From Apostichopus japonicus (lineage: Eukaryota > Echinodermata > Holothuroidea > Aspidochirotida > Stichopodidae), in contig NC_092580.1 in assembly GCF_037975245.1 (NCBI RefSeq), positions 25,898,501-25,962,500 of the forward strand: 64,000 nucleotides of DNA, given 5' to 3'. The notes under the pieces are model-generated. The model was not told where the DNA came from. It did not search any database and was given only the letters and a program-made list of their open reading frames with translations. This document shows positions 1 through 12,293 of the stretch, one piece after another. The translations under genes and the position numbers were made by a program. Every line of letters begins with the position of its first letter. The stretch's first letter is position 1.

Positions 1-417
1 GCTTCACTCTATTGTGGCTGGAAGTCCGTCTTCTATTTTGGAGCATCGTCTGAAAGAAGGTGACTGCTGTTTCTGGGATCGCGAGAAACTTCGTCGAGGA
101 CCAGTGAATTTCGCGGTACAACGGACCGAGAATTGTCGTCATCGAGGTCGTGACCGCTGAGGGATATCGCCGTTGGAAGAGGCCAGCGTGTTTTAAAGTG
201 TATCCTATCTTGTTAAGTTTGTGAGTAATTTTCTATATATTTGTAATTACCATTTGTTGTTGTTGGTTAAAACTCCATTGTTCAATATAGTTTACGTTCT
301 CATTTAAAATCTCTAGACTCGTCAATTTGTCTGTGTTCCTTACGGAAACAAACCCAGGCTTGTGTCTCGTTAAAAATTAATTATCGAGACCTCTCGCATT
401 CCAACGTAACAATATGT
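1..417. other. Gene-less left edge, possible LTR-like end
   Basis: No gene is recognised here. The first 200 bases are clearly richer in G and C than what follows and have short frames only. From about 191 to 412 the sequence begins TGT and ends in a stretch closing with TAACA, with an AT-rich middle, which resembles the boundaries of an LTR retrotransposon end. The left part is cut by the window, so no second LTR, primer-binding site or coding region can be seen. The LTR reading is a guess. Confidence 0.25.
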
Positions 418-3400
418 AACTCATGTAGTGTCCCTCATTAAACCTGAAGTCCAGATGCATACCACTGCGCCATAATAGGTATCTTAGCTAAGATACTTAT
501 ATAGAAATGCCCACATATTCATGAATATTTTTTACAAAAAACGTAAGATAGGTTATAAAGATGCATTTTGTTATAGCTTAACATACATATGTAAGAATTA
601 CAGACATCTATATGACACTGAGTAAAAGATGCCAGTTCTAAATCAGAAGTGCATCGTAATTAGACCCACGATGCTTCTCCGCCATTTTTTTCTCTTTTTT
701 TGGGCTGTGGTGGGTTACGTTGCGCACGTTTTTAGGAAAAACCTTGCAGCATGTTGGAGCACGAGCCTTTTGCTACTCCAAAATACAGAATTCTTGCAGT
801 TGTAGTCTGCTGTTACGTCAATGGTTATGCCAGGAAATCCTTCAAAAAACATATTTCTTTCAGCAATGCTCTTTTTGATATATATTTCAATGTGATTTTA
901 TGTAAACTGTAACGTTGTCAGTGCCTTGGTTTCATCAGAATATACAGCAGACTAATCATTTTCAATTAAGCGTAACGTAAAATATGACATAAAACAACTT
1001 TAGCTAACACTCTTTTTCCTTTTCTTCTTTTCAATATTACAAATTTACGAAAAATTGATCCCCACAGACTTGACTATTTGATAACTCGATCGTAACATTT
1101 CATATGAACTCCGTGCACCCTTGAATCTGTAAATGACTGCATTTACTTCACAGTGGTATTGCCACTATTTTGCTTACATTGTGTCCTGATGTAGATTAAC
1201 TACAATACCATATATGGTAATAATGAAGGAAACGCTCTCACCTGAAACGATCTTGCAAGGCGATTGTTCAAAGTTAAAGGAAAACTTCAGCTCCGTCCGT
1301 GTGTTGGCAAAATTTGTATGCAACATATCCTCATTAATTAATGGTTAGGTATTTACTCTGATTTACTTTAGTTTCTCTATGACAAACATTGTATTATGCT
1401 TTATAAAAAGTCGTTCTATAAGTAACTAATCAGTATATAGTGATTTAGGTAAAGCCGTGAATTTACTAGCATAACAAGTCATAAATTATGAACATGGCTG
1501 TAATTTATCAACTTTCCATTTAACCGTGTATGTTGTCCTCGTCAAGGAAGTACTTACAGTTACAGAAACAACTACCTATTTGCAATGCGATCAGAGCTTC
1601 ATATTTCTATTCAAAACTGAAAGTACAACCATTGAGGTTCCTTATGTCTTTAAGTACCTTATTGTGCATGAACAGACACCAAAGGAAACCAGTTTACGCT
1701 AAACATAAAGTGGAGGTGTAACCAGAGCATAACCTGGTTAATATTTTATATAGTTATCAGTTTCTTTCATATTTCTACTTTTGTTTTTATTTATATGATC
1801 ATTTCCTTTCAACAATGAATAACCTTTACTTGGTAGATCGAGGAGTTCCATTAATTTTCATTTTTATTGCGAACTACTACATAGCAACAGTTAGTGGTCA
1901 GGTGGCCCTGTGTGACCTGTCTTTTTCATACACTAAGTAATTGTTTTATGTGGTCCCATTTTCTAGGAATGGCTCCAATAGTATATCTCTGTTTAGAACT
2001 GTTGGTAAAAATAGACAGTTTAATAGCTTTTTTAGGTTAGGTAGGAATGTTTTTGGTAGATGTTTATTTTTAAATGTACCTAACGACACCAAACCCATTT
2101 ACAAGTTAAGTAAAGTGTCTGGTAAATTAAGTATTAATTGACAGCTGGTTGGTCACTCTACCTCAGATACCATAAAGTGAAGGGCAAGCTGGTCTAGAGT
2201 TGAAAGGGGAAAGTCGAGACAAAGGCTAAATTATGAATATTCAATGACCCAACCTTTGTGTTTGATTGGTTTAAGGTGGTTAAGTGTAAGTTGCCTTGTA
2301 CTTTTATTATGGGATATATTCTTATCTTTATGGGATGTATTCTTAGTATGATGCTATGTATTTTAGGAGTTATGGGATGGAATGAACAGGGTATGATGGT
2401 GGGGGGACAATTAGTTAAGAAAATATACTGAAGCAGAGTTGTTAATAATTAGAGGAGAAGAGAGGAAAGATAAGGTTTGAAATCATAATTATTTTCTTAG
2501 ACTAACTTCGCCAGTATTAGAGTAGAGGACCAGTATTAAATTAATTATAAATTAAGTGGACCCTAGTGGATCTATATATAAATATATATATATGTAAGTC
2601 AACGATTATACGGGAGGTCAATATATGGTGGATATATGTTATTACAAGTCAGCAGCATTACCAGTTCTCATATATTCAAAAGTTTCCAAATCGTAGTGAA
2701 TCGTCTTCAAAGTCTCTGTCCCCCTCCCCCCTCCCCCCTCGCCAACCCCCCCCCTATTCTCCTCGCCCGCCTCTGCCTATACGCGCATCAAACGAGGCCG
2801 TACTCTTTACGTGACTGCGGGATGTTATTAAAGCCGTTTGTTTGTTGATAACAAACTTAAAAGTGCCATATTGGTGATACTACTTTTACCACCTCACCTA
2901 CATTGAATATTGCAGAAAATCGAGTATACTCTTGAGGGCTCTGTTGTTTATTAACATCAGCATTAAATGTTTTCCTTAATCACCGCAACAGTTGTATGAC
3001 GCAATATTGACTATTCATTTTCCCCTTTATTATCAAGGCCCCTTTTTCTATTCCGGGCCCTCTAACCGAGAGTGTAGCCCACGAACCATGCACTCTACAC
3101 AGGAATTGCTTTGCCAGTAACATTGTATACAAAGCAACGGTAACTGTAGACAACAAACCAACCTCGTATACATATAGGTCATTCAGGGGCCCCTTCAAAA
3201 CAAGATACTACCATCAAAACAAACCAGAGAAATAAAAAAAGACGCCAAATTGTCTGAACATATATGAGGGAAAGCAGAACAACTTACATTTTAACCTGGA
3301 AAACTATAAGAAAAAAAAACGAACACAGAGAAGAGCGTATCAAGTCTCTGTAATGATCTTGTGTAGGGTGTGTCCCTTGCGATATTCCTTGCTTTTTTGT

Positions 3401-3970
3401 AGGGCAGCGAGGGAAGAATTTATGAATTATATATATATCCTTGTTTTGGTTCACTCAAGTCACGACCAGTGAGATTACGTAACCAGAGATAAAGTAACTA
3501 TTGCTACATGTTATAGTAGCGGTCGCGGTGAGAGTCTTACTGTCATATAATCCATCACTGTGTCGATGTATATGTATATAGATATATATATATATATGTA
3601 TATTGTAAACTCAACAATTGCAAATTTAGTTCAGTTCAGTAGGGGAAAAGGGATCCGGAAGAACAATCAAGTCCCAATCAAGGACCCTTTAGGAAAGAGA
3701 AACAACTGAAGACACAAAAAATCTGACCCGATTACAATGCTTAAAGTGCTTGTCCAAAGCATTCTTAAAACCATTCACACTACATGCAAGTACAACTTTC
3801 TCAGGCAATAATTCCAATCATTACTGCAAACATGCTGACATGGGCGGTTTACGGTACATCGTTCGCTAGTGCCATATGGCAACAGAAATAAATTTCTTTC
3901 GATTGCGACAGCTTTTCTCCATTAACCTACCTGGTCAGAGTGCATTTAGAATTATAAACATTGAATCTGC
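418..3970. repeat. Left copy of a large interrupted duplication (partner 42757-47168)
   Basis: Four blocks match the right side of the window in the same order and orientation: 418-1733 with 42757-44075, about 2597-3225 with 44220-45045, 3622-3830 with 45053-45255, and 3831-3970 with 47028-47168. By eye the blocks are clearly alike but carry many substitutions and small indels. Copy 1 alone has about 830 bp at 1734-2565 and about 395 bp at 3226-3621. The 3640-3830 block is the end of a CR1-like LINE on the minus strand, so the LINE was present before the duplication. No conserved reading frame spans the blocks. The whole could be a segmental duplication or two copies of an undescribed non-coding repeat family. 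Confidence 0.75.
3640..3830 (-). mobile_element. CR1-like LINE 3' end fragment
   Basis: The minus strand translates, without a stop for about 34 residues, into the end of a non-LTR retrotransposon reverse-transcriptase protein: a Leu-Pro-Glu motif, then a stretch containing LDKH and ending in C-x-R-V. The same segment occurs at 45060-45275 within a longer LINE fragment. At the element's 3' end (low coordinates) there are short AACTA-like repeats, as expected for a CR1/L2-type tail. It is a heavily 5'-truncated relic. The clade assignment is by motif impression only. Confidence 0.55.
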
Positions 3971-4000
3971 ATAAACTACTACCCATTTTGCAACATAAAC

Positions 4001-7000
4001 ATTAAACTCAGAATTGCATGCAGAGACTAATATGGAAGTATTACACAAAAGTAGGTGTGTGTGGGAAGCGGGGGGGGGGGGGTTGCCTTTTCACGGCATT
4101 TTCCAGGGACAACTATAACACTATCTGAGTGGAGAACTAAAATAATATAAGCAAAAAAATGTTTGCTCAGATACTAGAAATGACATTTTCCAGATATTGA
4201 AACACTTTACTTGCTCGGGTCATTAGCAGCTAAAAGAAAGTAATTTTATTTCATTTGTGAAACCCATCATGTTTTCTCTCTAAGGATGCTGCAAGAGAAA
4301 CTGGAACTAGTATCACTGGTGGCCAAACAGTCATGAAAAGCATGTTATCACATACTGTGACTCCAACACGCAGAACATTGGCAGCGGCAATCTTTCCCAA
4401 AGAGAAAAGAAAAGATATAATGCATCATTAATTGACCATCAGAACATGCCCACATGTTTGACAAATTGATCCATCACACGATGGTATACAACAATAAAAT
4501 AGTGATGGTGGTTGAAACAAATAAGTATACAAGTTTAATATTTCATGTATTGCTGTATGTTCCTATAATTGAGGTAAATCATGATCATGACCTTTAAAAG
4601 GAAAGTGTCAAAAATCCCATTTACTTATTGTAGATATTCCCAAAAACATTAAACAACAGCACTAATCCGATGCATATAATCATCTGAGACATTGAGAGAA
4701 ACTTATACTTGAAAATAAAGCCAATACCCATAAAATGAAAACAGTAAGAATATGGTTGTATTGTCAAATATTCGCTTTGCTTCTTTACTGCAAACCTCGG
4801 TCGGACCAAATACCCACTATTCCACTAAGATGTCATGATGCAAATGCCAATTTGCTAAACATGCACATGTTTTGTGCAAGTGCAAAGCCTTTGTAAGACT
4901 GAAAGAGCTATTTGTCACCTCAACGTTATCAGGATAGATGCAGCTTTAAGTGCTTTCGTTCTCTCTTTATAATAAAAATGGGCTTCTTTACAGATCAAGA
5001 ATAAACCACAAGAAAAGATCAATGAGTCTTGCACTCGCACTGAATATTTACAGGCTCATAGCATTGATATTTAAGCTCATTACACCCGAGCAGACTTCTA
5101 TCATACTCCTTTATTGTTTGCGGTAGTATAAATTGTATAATGGAATAACTTTAACCAGACTTGTAGTTAGTCCACACTAGCATATTTACCTGTATTCGTA
5201 CTCTCCCCTGTGGATTTGTACTCGTTCTCTGGACACATATTCAACAGTAGTGTTGGGTCTAACATGCTCATAGGTATGTCCATGAACTCAAACTTTTATG
5301 TGCCTAGAGACTTGTACTCGTTCCCATACCAAGGGATGCTATTTCTACTTGCACTATTTGTGAAACTTAATCTCTATTCTGGACGAAATTTCAATCTTTG
5401 TGATCACTAAGGATGACCCCTGTTCACTACTGTGGTGTCATATGCCAGCCTCCTGATTTACTCAGAGCTGTGCTGATCACCCAAGTGTGAAATACATGAG
5501 GATATGAACGACCGGCTTGTGAGCACACCACTTCGGAACGACTGGAGATTTGGCAATGGTCCCTAATGCTGTCAAATGTATACTACTAGTCTGAAGTATA
5601 CTACATGCAGGTGAGTGGGTTGAAATATTATACACAGTAATGGGTGGGAAGCCATTACTGAAAACATGGCACAGCGAAAGAGAACTCCACACCATTTTGT
5701 ATGGTCCAGGCAAAGTGCATCTGTGACATATATGTTGAGGGTGTAGAGCTATACCTCAACTCTGTAAATTAGATAAGCAAACACTGTGGTGTTGTGTTTA
5801 TATTGTGTATATCACGGGTTATTACAGAAAACATTGAAGTACTCTGAACTACCCTTTGAAGGTCAGTTTGATTGACAAATACTGTATATTTCTTTAGGTT
5901 AACTTTCCTGTGAACACATCAGCTAAGACAAAAAAAAATATATATATATATATATAAACAAATATATACATTTTCATTTGTCTCCAAAGATACAAATGAA
6001 TACAAAAGTTTTCAGATCTATGTCATATACCATTTTGTTGTTCTCCTGTAAGGATCATCCACCAGAGGATAGAAAAAAATTAGTGGTTTGGACGAGATTC
6101 AATCCTTCAGGCTTGAGAGGTGTGACGCTGCAGTCCATTCCAACCCCTACAAAAAAAGGGCATGCTTATTGCAGAGGATTACAATGACACCAAGGATAGT
6201 GAATTGGTTATTATGCGGAGGCCATGTCAAATCATGTTGATTATTGAGTGAATGTTAAGTGGTGATCAGTGTAGTACCAGCCAATTAGCAATGTTACATT
6301 ATGATTCCCCAAATCTGTTACTTCACAAAAAAAATGAACACAGTGAATCCTTGCCCCAAAATATGCAATCAATGAGATGAGATCAAAAAGAATCTCTGTC
6401 TCTACATTGAGGTCTTGCTACATGACCAGTTCATAATGTACAGTGCAAGCATTTAAATGTACATGTGAAATGCATCTCATCAAACATACAAAGGTCTGTG
6501 CTATCATCCAGCATGAATCTTCTAATCTGGATGACATTGAATTTTATCTTTTGAGGGTGTCACTGGATGTGTAAGTGTTTCTGGATTTTTGAGTGTCATT
6601 GGATCAGTGGGTGTCACTGGATTTGTGGGTGTCACTTGATTAGTAGACTGAAAATGAAGTAGGAAGCGATTGTGGGAGTATACAGTTGCAAGTTGTCCTT
6701 CCTTCACACTAGACATAGGCCTATGGTACATGTTATCATTGGGAAGTCTCAAAGGGCCACCAAAGCCTTAATGATGGAGGCAAGAACAGACTAGGCATGA
6801 CATGAGATCATTTTTCTTATATACTAACTAACATTTCCATAATTATTGTGAAGCATAATTTTCCATAAACTGCAGACATCAGCGTGTTCAATAAATAGAA
6901 ACAATTAACAATTACAGTACAGCAGGCTAGCTACATACTTAAAACTCAATTCTCATCTTTCCCTGGTCAGATTCTTCCATTTAATTCAGGTTTTGGCTCG

Positions 7001-7184
7001 TCTTGTTAATAATTACTTCGCTCTTACTTATTCACCTGGTCACTGTCCATGAGCAGTGAGATTCACCAAGACACATCAAGCCATAGGGGAGGAATTTGTT
7101 TTTATGAATGCATAAACAGTCAGAAAGTGCGAAGTTTTTATTGATCCTATCTCAGTGTAATTCTTAGTAAACATAAATAATTAA
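4001..7184. other. Intergenic, no gene recognised
   Basis: All frames are short, with no splice-consistent chain and no recognised protein motif. The stretch holds a G run near 4070-4082, a TA run at 5937-5956 and a five-unit minisatellite at 6557-6645. Nothing else stands out on either strand. Confidence 0.5.
6557..6645. repeat. 18-bp minisatellite, about five imperfect units
   Basis: Successive units resemble GTGTCACTGGATTTGTGG with one to four changes each. On the minus strand the repeat would read as a Val-Thr-Pro-Thr-x-Pro pattern, but the frame is only 76 codons, has no relatives among the neighbouring exons and is best read as a by-product of the repeat. Confidence 0.65.
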
Positions 7185-7350
7185 GGGGTTAATCAACGGT
7201 CTAGCGTGCGTTACTCACAGGATTAATGCACGATCGGGGGATAATGCAAGCGATGCACGAGGGCGGAGCCCGAGTCCATCCAGCGATAGCATTAACACCC
7301 GGAGTGCATCAATCATGTGAGTAACGCACGCTAGACCGTTGATTAACCCC
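7185..7350. repeat. 166-bp fold-back palindrome (MITE-like)
   Basis: The outer 34 bases (7185-7218) are a perfect inverted match to 7317-7350, starting GGGGTTAATCAACGG. The symmetry continues imperfectly to a centre at about 7267, where GGGCGGAGCCC is itself palindromic, so nearly the whole unit can fold into one hairpin. A piece of the same arm (GCGTTACTCACAGGATTAA) recurs at about 7454-7473. The structure resembles a non-autonomous fold-back DNA element. A clear target-site duplication is not visible. Confidence 0.75.
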
Positions 7351-7892
7351 GTTCATTCATACACTACCATTTGTGTGGGGGAAAAATCATAAAACAAACA
7401 TACATATTACATATAAGCAAAGATTTATAATAGTTATGCCCCGTAATTTTACCGTGCGTTACTCACAGGATTAACCACGGTCAGCTGACCTGAATGGACC
7501 AATAGGATTTAGGAATCTTTACTAAGTATGAATGAATGTGAAATTATATATGTTCCATAGCTTGACGAACATGCTCCTACATCAAAAAGTGTTCGAGAAA
7601 TTTTGTCTAAAGGCACTGCCAAAGCACTGATAACACTAACAAGTTACCCCTAGACAAAGACTGTAATTTTCAGTAACTATTCTTTTGTCAAATATCCTAT
7701 TAAGTCTCATGAGGTTTTGAGTTAACCTTTCACACTGTACGAATGGTACTTTAATAACGCCACATTGGCCTTCCTGTGTATTGATGACATAGGATATGAA
7801 TCGGGCGAGTTCGATATCGAGTATGATTGAGATGGGTATAAAATATGTACAAGCTAAACATGAATGTACTTACATACTTTCGGTGATCCACT

Positions 7893-8172
7893 CTGGAGGT
7901 TTTTCATCAATATACGAAATGAAAGTGTCTGTTATTGGTAAGTTTCTTCCATTGTTGATACTTTAACCAGCCAATCTTGTGACAATCAACTTGAATGTGT
8001 TTGTAATGAATACCAGCATTGGAAGATTTTTTCTGGAGGTTTTTCATCAATATACGAAATGAAAGTGTCTGTTATTGGTAAGTTTCTTCCATTGTTGATA
8101 CTTTAACCAGCCAATCTTGGGACAATCAACTTGAATGTGTTTGTAATGAATACCAGCATTGGAAGATTTTTT
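7893..8172. repeat. 140-bp tandem duplication, two near-identical units
   Basis: Units 7893-8032 and 8033-8172 are the same sequence with a single difference seen (TTGTGAC in the first, TTGGGAC in the second). Such similarity in non-coding DNA indicates a very recent duplication or a local assembly duplication. No gene, hairpin or mobile-element boundary lies at the unit edges. Confidence 0.9.
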
Positions 8173-11100
8173 CATTGCTGAATAACCCTTGTGAACCACT
8201 ATACATGATGATGAAATGCGTGCTCAATGAACACAACCGTCGTAAAGAGTACTTGAGAAAGTTAAGAATAGTCAAATATTTCAAATTAACTGCAATTAAG
8301 AAATTGCTCAAATACAAACTATGATTAACTAAAGACAGATGAATTTGTCATTGTTATACATCTCCGAGGGCTTAAACCGGATAGTGTGTGATCTTCAATT
8401 TTGTCTGTGAGATATTTTTATTTTCTTGGAAATACTGACCCAAATATTATGTCACAGAATTATAAAACTTGTCCGAAAACGTTTTTTTTTTGTTATAAAT
8501 GCTCTGGTGCTTTTTGCTGATTTGTCATTGAAATATTGGTATACCGGAAGAACTTACCATATGATATTTCAGTTATATTACAGAGGACTTGACTATCAGA
8601 ACAGGAAGGCGCAATGGAAGCTTCTTGAAGTAATGCGTTTAGCGGAAAATGCTGCCGCAAATACAATTGGCATGGATGGCCATTTAACGAAAAGGTTCAA
8701 TATCCATTGATTGCTATGATGACAACAAATTTACAACACGCTGAAATCCTCTCATCTAACACATCTATTTATACTTTAAGTTATAACCGTACCACTTTTT
8801 CGTTGCAACACTTTACATGCGTATTATCTGGACGGGCAGTAAAGACCGTCCTTGTTGGCTTTAATGGCAAAAAAATCGTTGTGATGAGTAACTCCCCCAC
8901 AGCAGCTTAGGAAACTTATGTTCCATTTTGGTGGTATCCTAATTTAAAAGTCGAGGTAATATGTTATTATTATAAACACTGATACCACTGTCGTCATTGT
9001 GTCATTTTTAGAGGTTCTTAACTGTAGACACGGCATTTGAGAAATCCATGTACATTTCAGACTATTACATTGTAGTAAATAAAGAAAAACATAAAGAACT
9101 GAAGCAAAAGTGGTTCGATGGTGTCATATTCAGACTTGAAGTACTTTTCATCTCGGTGTGCGAAGAAATATTGAACACGTAATATATACAAACTGGACGA
9201 AGATCATTCTTAGCTGTTTGGAAAATTTAGGTCAATAATGTTTGCTGGTTGTGAAATTGCTACCTTTATTTTTACAGAATAAAGAAATCAAGAAGAGATG
9301 TCTACATTAAGCTGTAAAAATTGGTTTAGTAGGTGTCATGTCATAAATATTTATTTCCATCCGAAACCATGACGAAGTCGTCAAATTATAATTTAATATC
9401 AAATGATAGCATGATGAAATAAATTCCTGCTATGGACGAGCCTTTGTAGAGATACGTTTGATTTCATGTACTTCATTTACTTTTTATTCTTTAATGTACT
9501 TCCTAATATCAGTTTCTTTACAAAAGTTTGGCAGATGAGATATACAAGTCTTGAACATATAAAAATGTCTTATCTTTAAAACCTTTATTTTTAATAAAAC
9601 CTATGGTTATTCATTTGCAAATAATTATCTTGAAGCTGTTGTACTTTTTTTCAAAGACTACCAAATTAATGAAGACAAGAAAAATAGGAATTTTTTAAAT
9701 TATATCGCAATGACTTTCATTCTCAAATTAATAAAAAGTAGAATTAACAGATATATGCGTAGTCATATTTTCTTCTGCAAACAATACTTGTCTTCTTCCA
9801 CAGATCCTAGACATTAACCATTGTGAAAAATCTTTGTTGCAATAAGAACATTGTAACCTTCTCATATTAAATGAAGAATTGTCTGTTCCGAAAATTTGAA
9901 TAAAAACATACCAAGTCAGGTGGCAGACTATTGTATATTCAATATGTTACACTTATTAATATTGCTAGTGGTTCAGTCTACTTGAGCGCATAATTTGCAG
10001 GTTAATTAGGGATATCATGATAGCATCGACACATTTAAGAGTTATTTGCATTATTTCGTTTTTTCTCTCTGTTGTTCGTTTGTTGTTTACTACTTTTGCT
10101 GGTGGATTTATTGAGAACACATTGATATCATTTGTACTAAATAAACTACATTATTGCATAAAGAAGTCATAACTCGAAAATTAGTTTCAATATCTCACAT
10201 TGTATAAAATCTGACGGTATTAATCTATATTTAAATATTTTGTTAAGATTTTGTCAAAATGGCGAGAGGATATAAAAATAAAACCAATTATTAATAAGAT
10301 GTTCATTGGCACTAGCTCATGACATGGAGGATACTTTTTTAACGACTTTCTTATAATAAAACGTATTTCCTAAAAAATTTAACTGTCCTTACTAAGTCAA
10401 ACTTGAACTAAATTAGCTAAGACTTTTCCTTAGCCAACCACTTAATTCGTACGACATCGACCCTTAAGTCAAACTTTAAACAGAACAGTAAATCAATTCA
10501 TTGTCAACGTTTGAACACAGATAACAGTTTATGAAAATGCCGTGAGAAGAATGTTCCTTTTGAAATATGTCATTAAGAAAACGTCCGGCTGTATTACATC
10601 GTGAAGAGAACGCCGAAAAAAAGCATTGTATGTTCCCTTCTTAAGAAAAGAAAGTAGGCATCAGACGAATCGAGAGCGTCAGTCAGGTTTTACCGATAAA
10701 GGAATATCAATGCTTCAAAATACTGTCTCTCTCAATTTGTGTATCCCCATTCTACTCTGACAGTCGTTTACTAACATAATATTAAGTTTGCACCGAAGTA
10801 GGAAAACATCGACATACTATTTTGTATTATTATATGTACGATTATGATAAATCTGCACTTTTACAAATGAAATTTTATTGCAGTTAAAAATACATGTAGG
10901 CTGAAAGGACTCGATTTACTTCCAAATATTTTGTCATATTTTACTGTCAATGATCTAACCCCGTTTCGAAGGTGTCCTGTCAAAATGTTAATCCGAAAAC
11001 AATGAGGATTTTGTGTAAATAAGTAAAAACAATGGTTTGTGAAATTAAATTAATGGTGAACAGAACGAGACCTTAAGCTATTACTTACAATTTGATTTAA

Positions 11101-12293
11101 CACATAATGCTTCAATTAATCAATTACAATCAGTTAATTACATTTATAGAGTACCAAGATCATATAAATAATTCTTCTTGATATTCTGCTTTCTTTAATA
11201 CCGACTGTTCTTCATTATTCTAACACATTGACTGACTTGGGTCATCAGGATTTCTGGAAGCCTAGAAGTTACCAATATTAATCGATTCAAGTTCGTAAAA
11301 CGCCTCCGGACCTACTTCTTCATTTGTAACCCTCAAAGTATTCACTGAGTGGTAGTTGGAGCTGAACCTCTTGGGGTTAAATGAATACTATAAAGACAGA
11401 AAGATGATCAAGAGCTAAAACAATATCATCAAACACAAACAGGCACAGACTGTTATATGTTTATGTTAATGCATGTCCTTAACGATTACTTTAACCGTTA
11501 CCTTTGATAAAACCATAACCACTATGGCTATATGTCCTATTTAAACATAACATGACGTAAACAAAGAAAGATATGATAGATTTGGGGGAATAAAATCAAA
11601 ACGATTTTAGTCTGTTCTTGATTTTTTTAACTAACGATGTCGTAATCAATTTACTATATAATGTGTTATCAAACCAGGTTCCTCTCATTTATTGTACCGT
11701 GTTCAAAAAGATTATGACGCAATACTGCTTCTCTCTAATAATCTTGAGAAATATAAACCGCATATTTTTTTGGTAATTAAAGAGGATTATGTCACTTCAG
11801 GGTAACCATGAGGTATATCTTGGTATTGTATTTATTACAGGGTGTAGCATCGCAACACTGGGGAAGACCAAAACATGCCATCATATACTGCAAAAGAGTA
11901 AAATGTTTCTAAAATACTAAGTTAAAATTCAAAGATGTGTGGCATGATTGATGATGTACATTGGTGGAACAAGTTGCCAGCAACTAAAGATGAGATCATT
12001 TCAAAACAAAATTTGCCCCTGTTATTTAACTGTTTGTGATTTTCCAAACTCTTTATGTTTTCGAAAAAAAACTCAAAACTACATACATAAAGTAGATGAT
12101 TTACTTCTTTGGAAATAGGCATTCCCCCCCCCCCCCCCCCTTTCTTTAGCTGTTCCTTTCTTCTTGTTTTTCCTCTAGGATTTTCATTTCTCCTCTTGGT
12201 GGCGGTATGCAATTAAGTCCAACCCGAATATACTTTGTTTCTTTTCACTATCAGTACTGCTTACAAAATAAGGACACAAGCAGTAATAAATCC
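8173..12293. other. AT-rich intergenic region downstream of gene B
   Basis: No gene is recognised. A 94-codon plus-strand frame ending at 8710 has a protein-like look in its last 40 residues but no supported exon partners. A C17 tract lies at 12124-12140. TTTATT at 11831-11836 reads as an AATAAA polyadenylation signal for gene B on the minus strand, about 460 bases past its stop codon, and is the nearest good candidate seen. Confidence 0.45.

Noticed and set aside
6522-6752. Minus-strand frame with Val-Thr-Pro-Thr repeats
   Set aside because: Explained by an 18-bp minisatellite. No start context, signal or partner exon.
8426-8710. 94-codon plus-strand frame with a protein-like end (QWKLLEVMRLAEN)
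   Set aside because: No family resemblance, no supported upstream exon and a low-complexity start. A lone short frame is not enough for a gene call.
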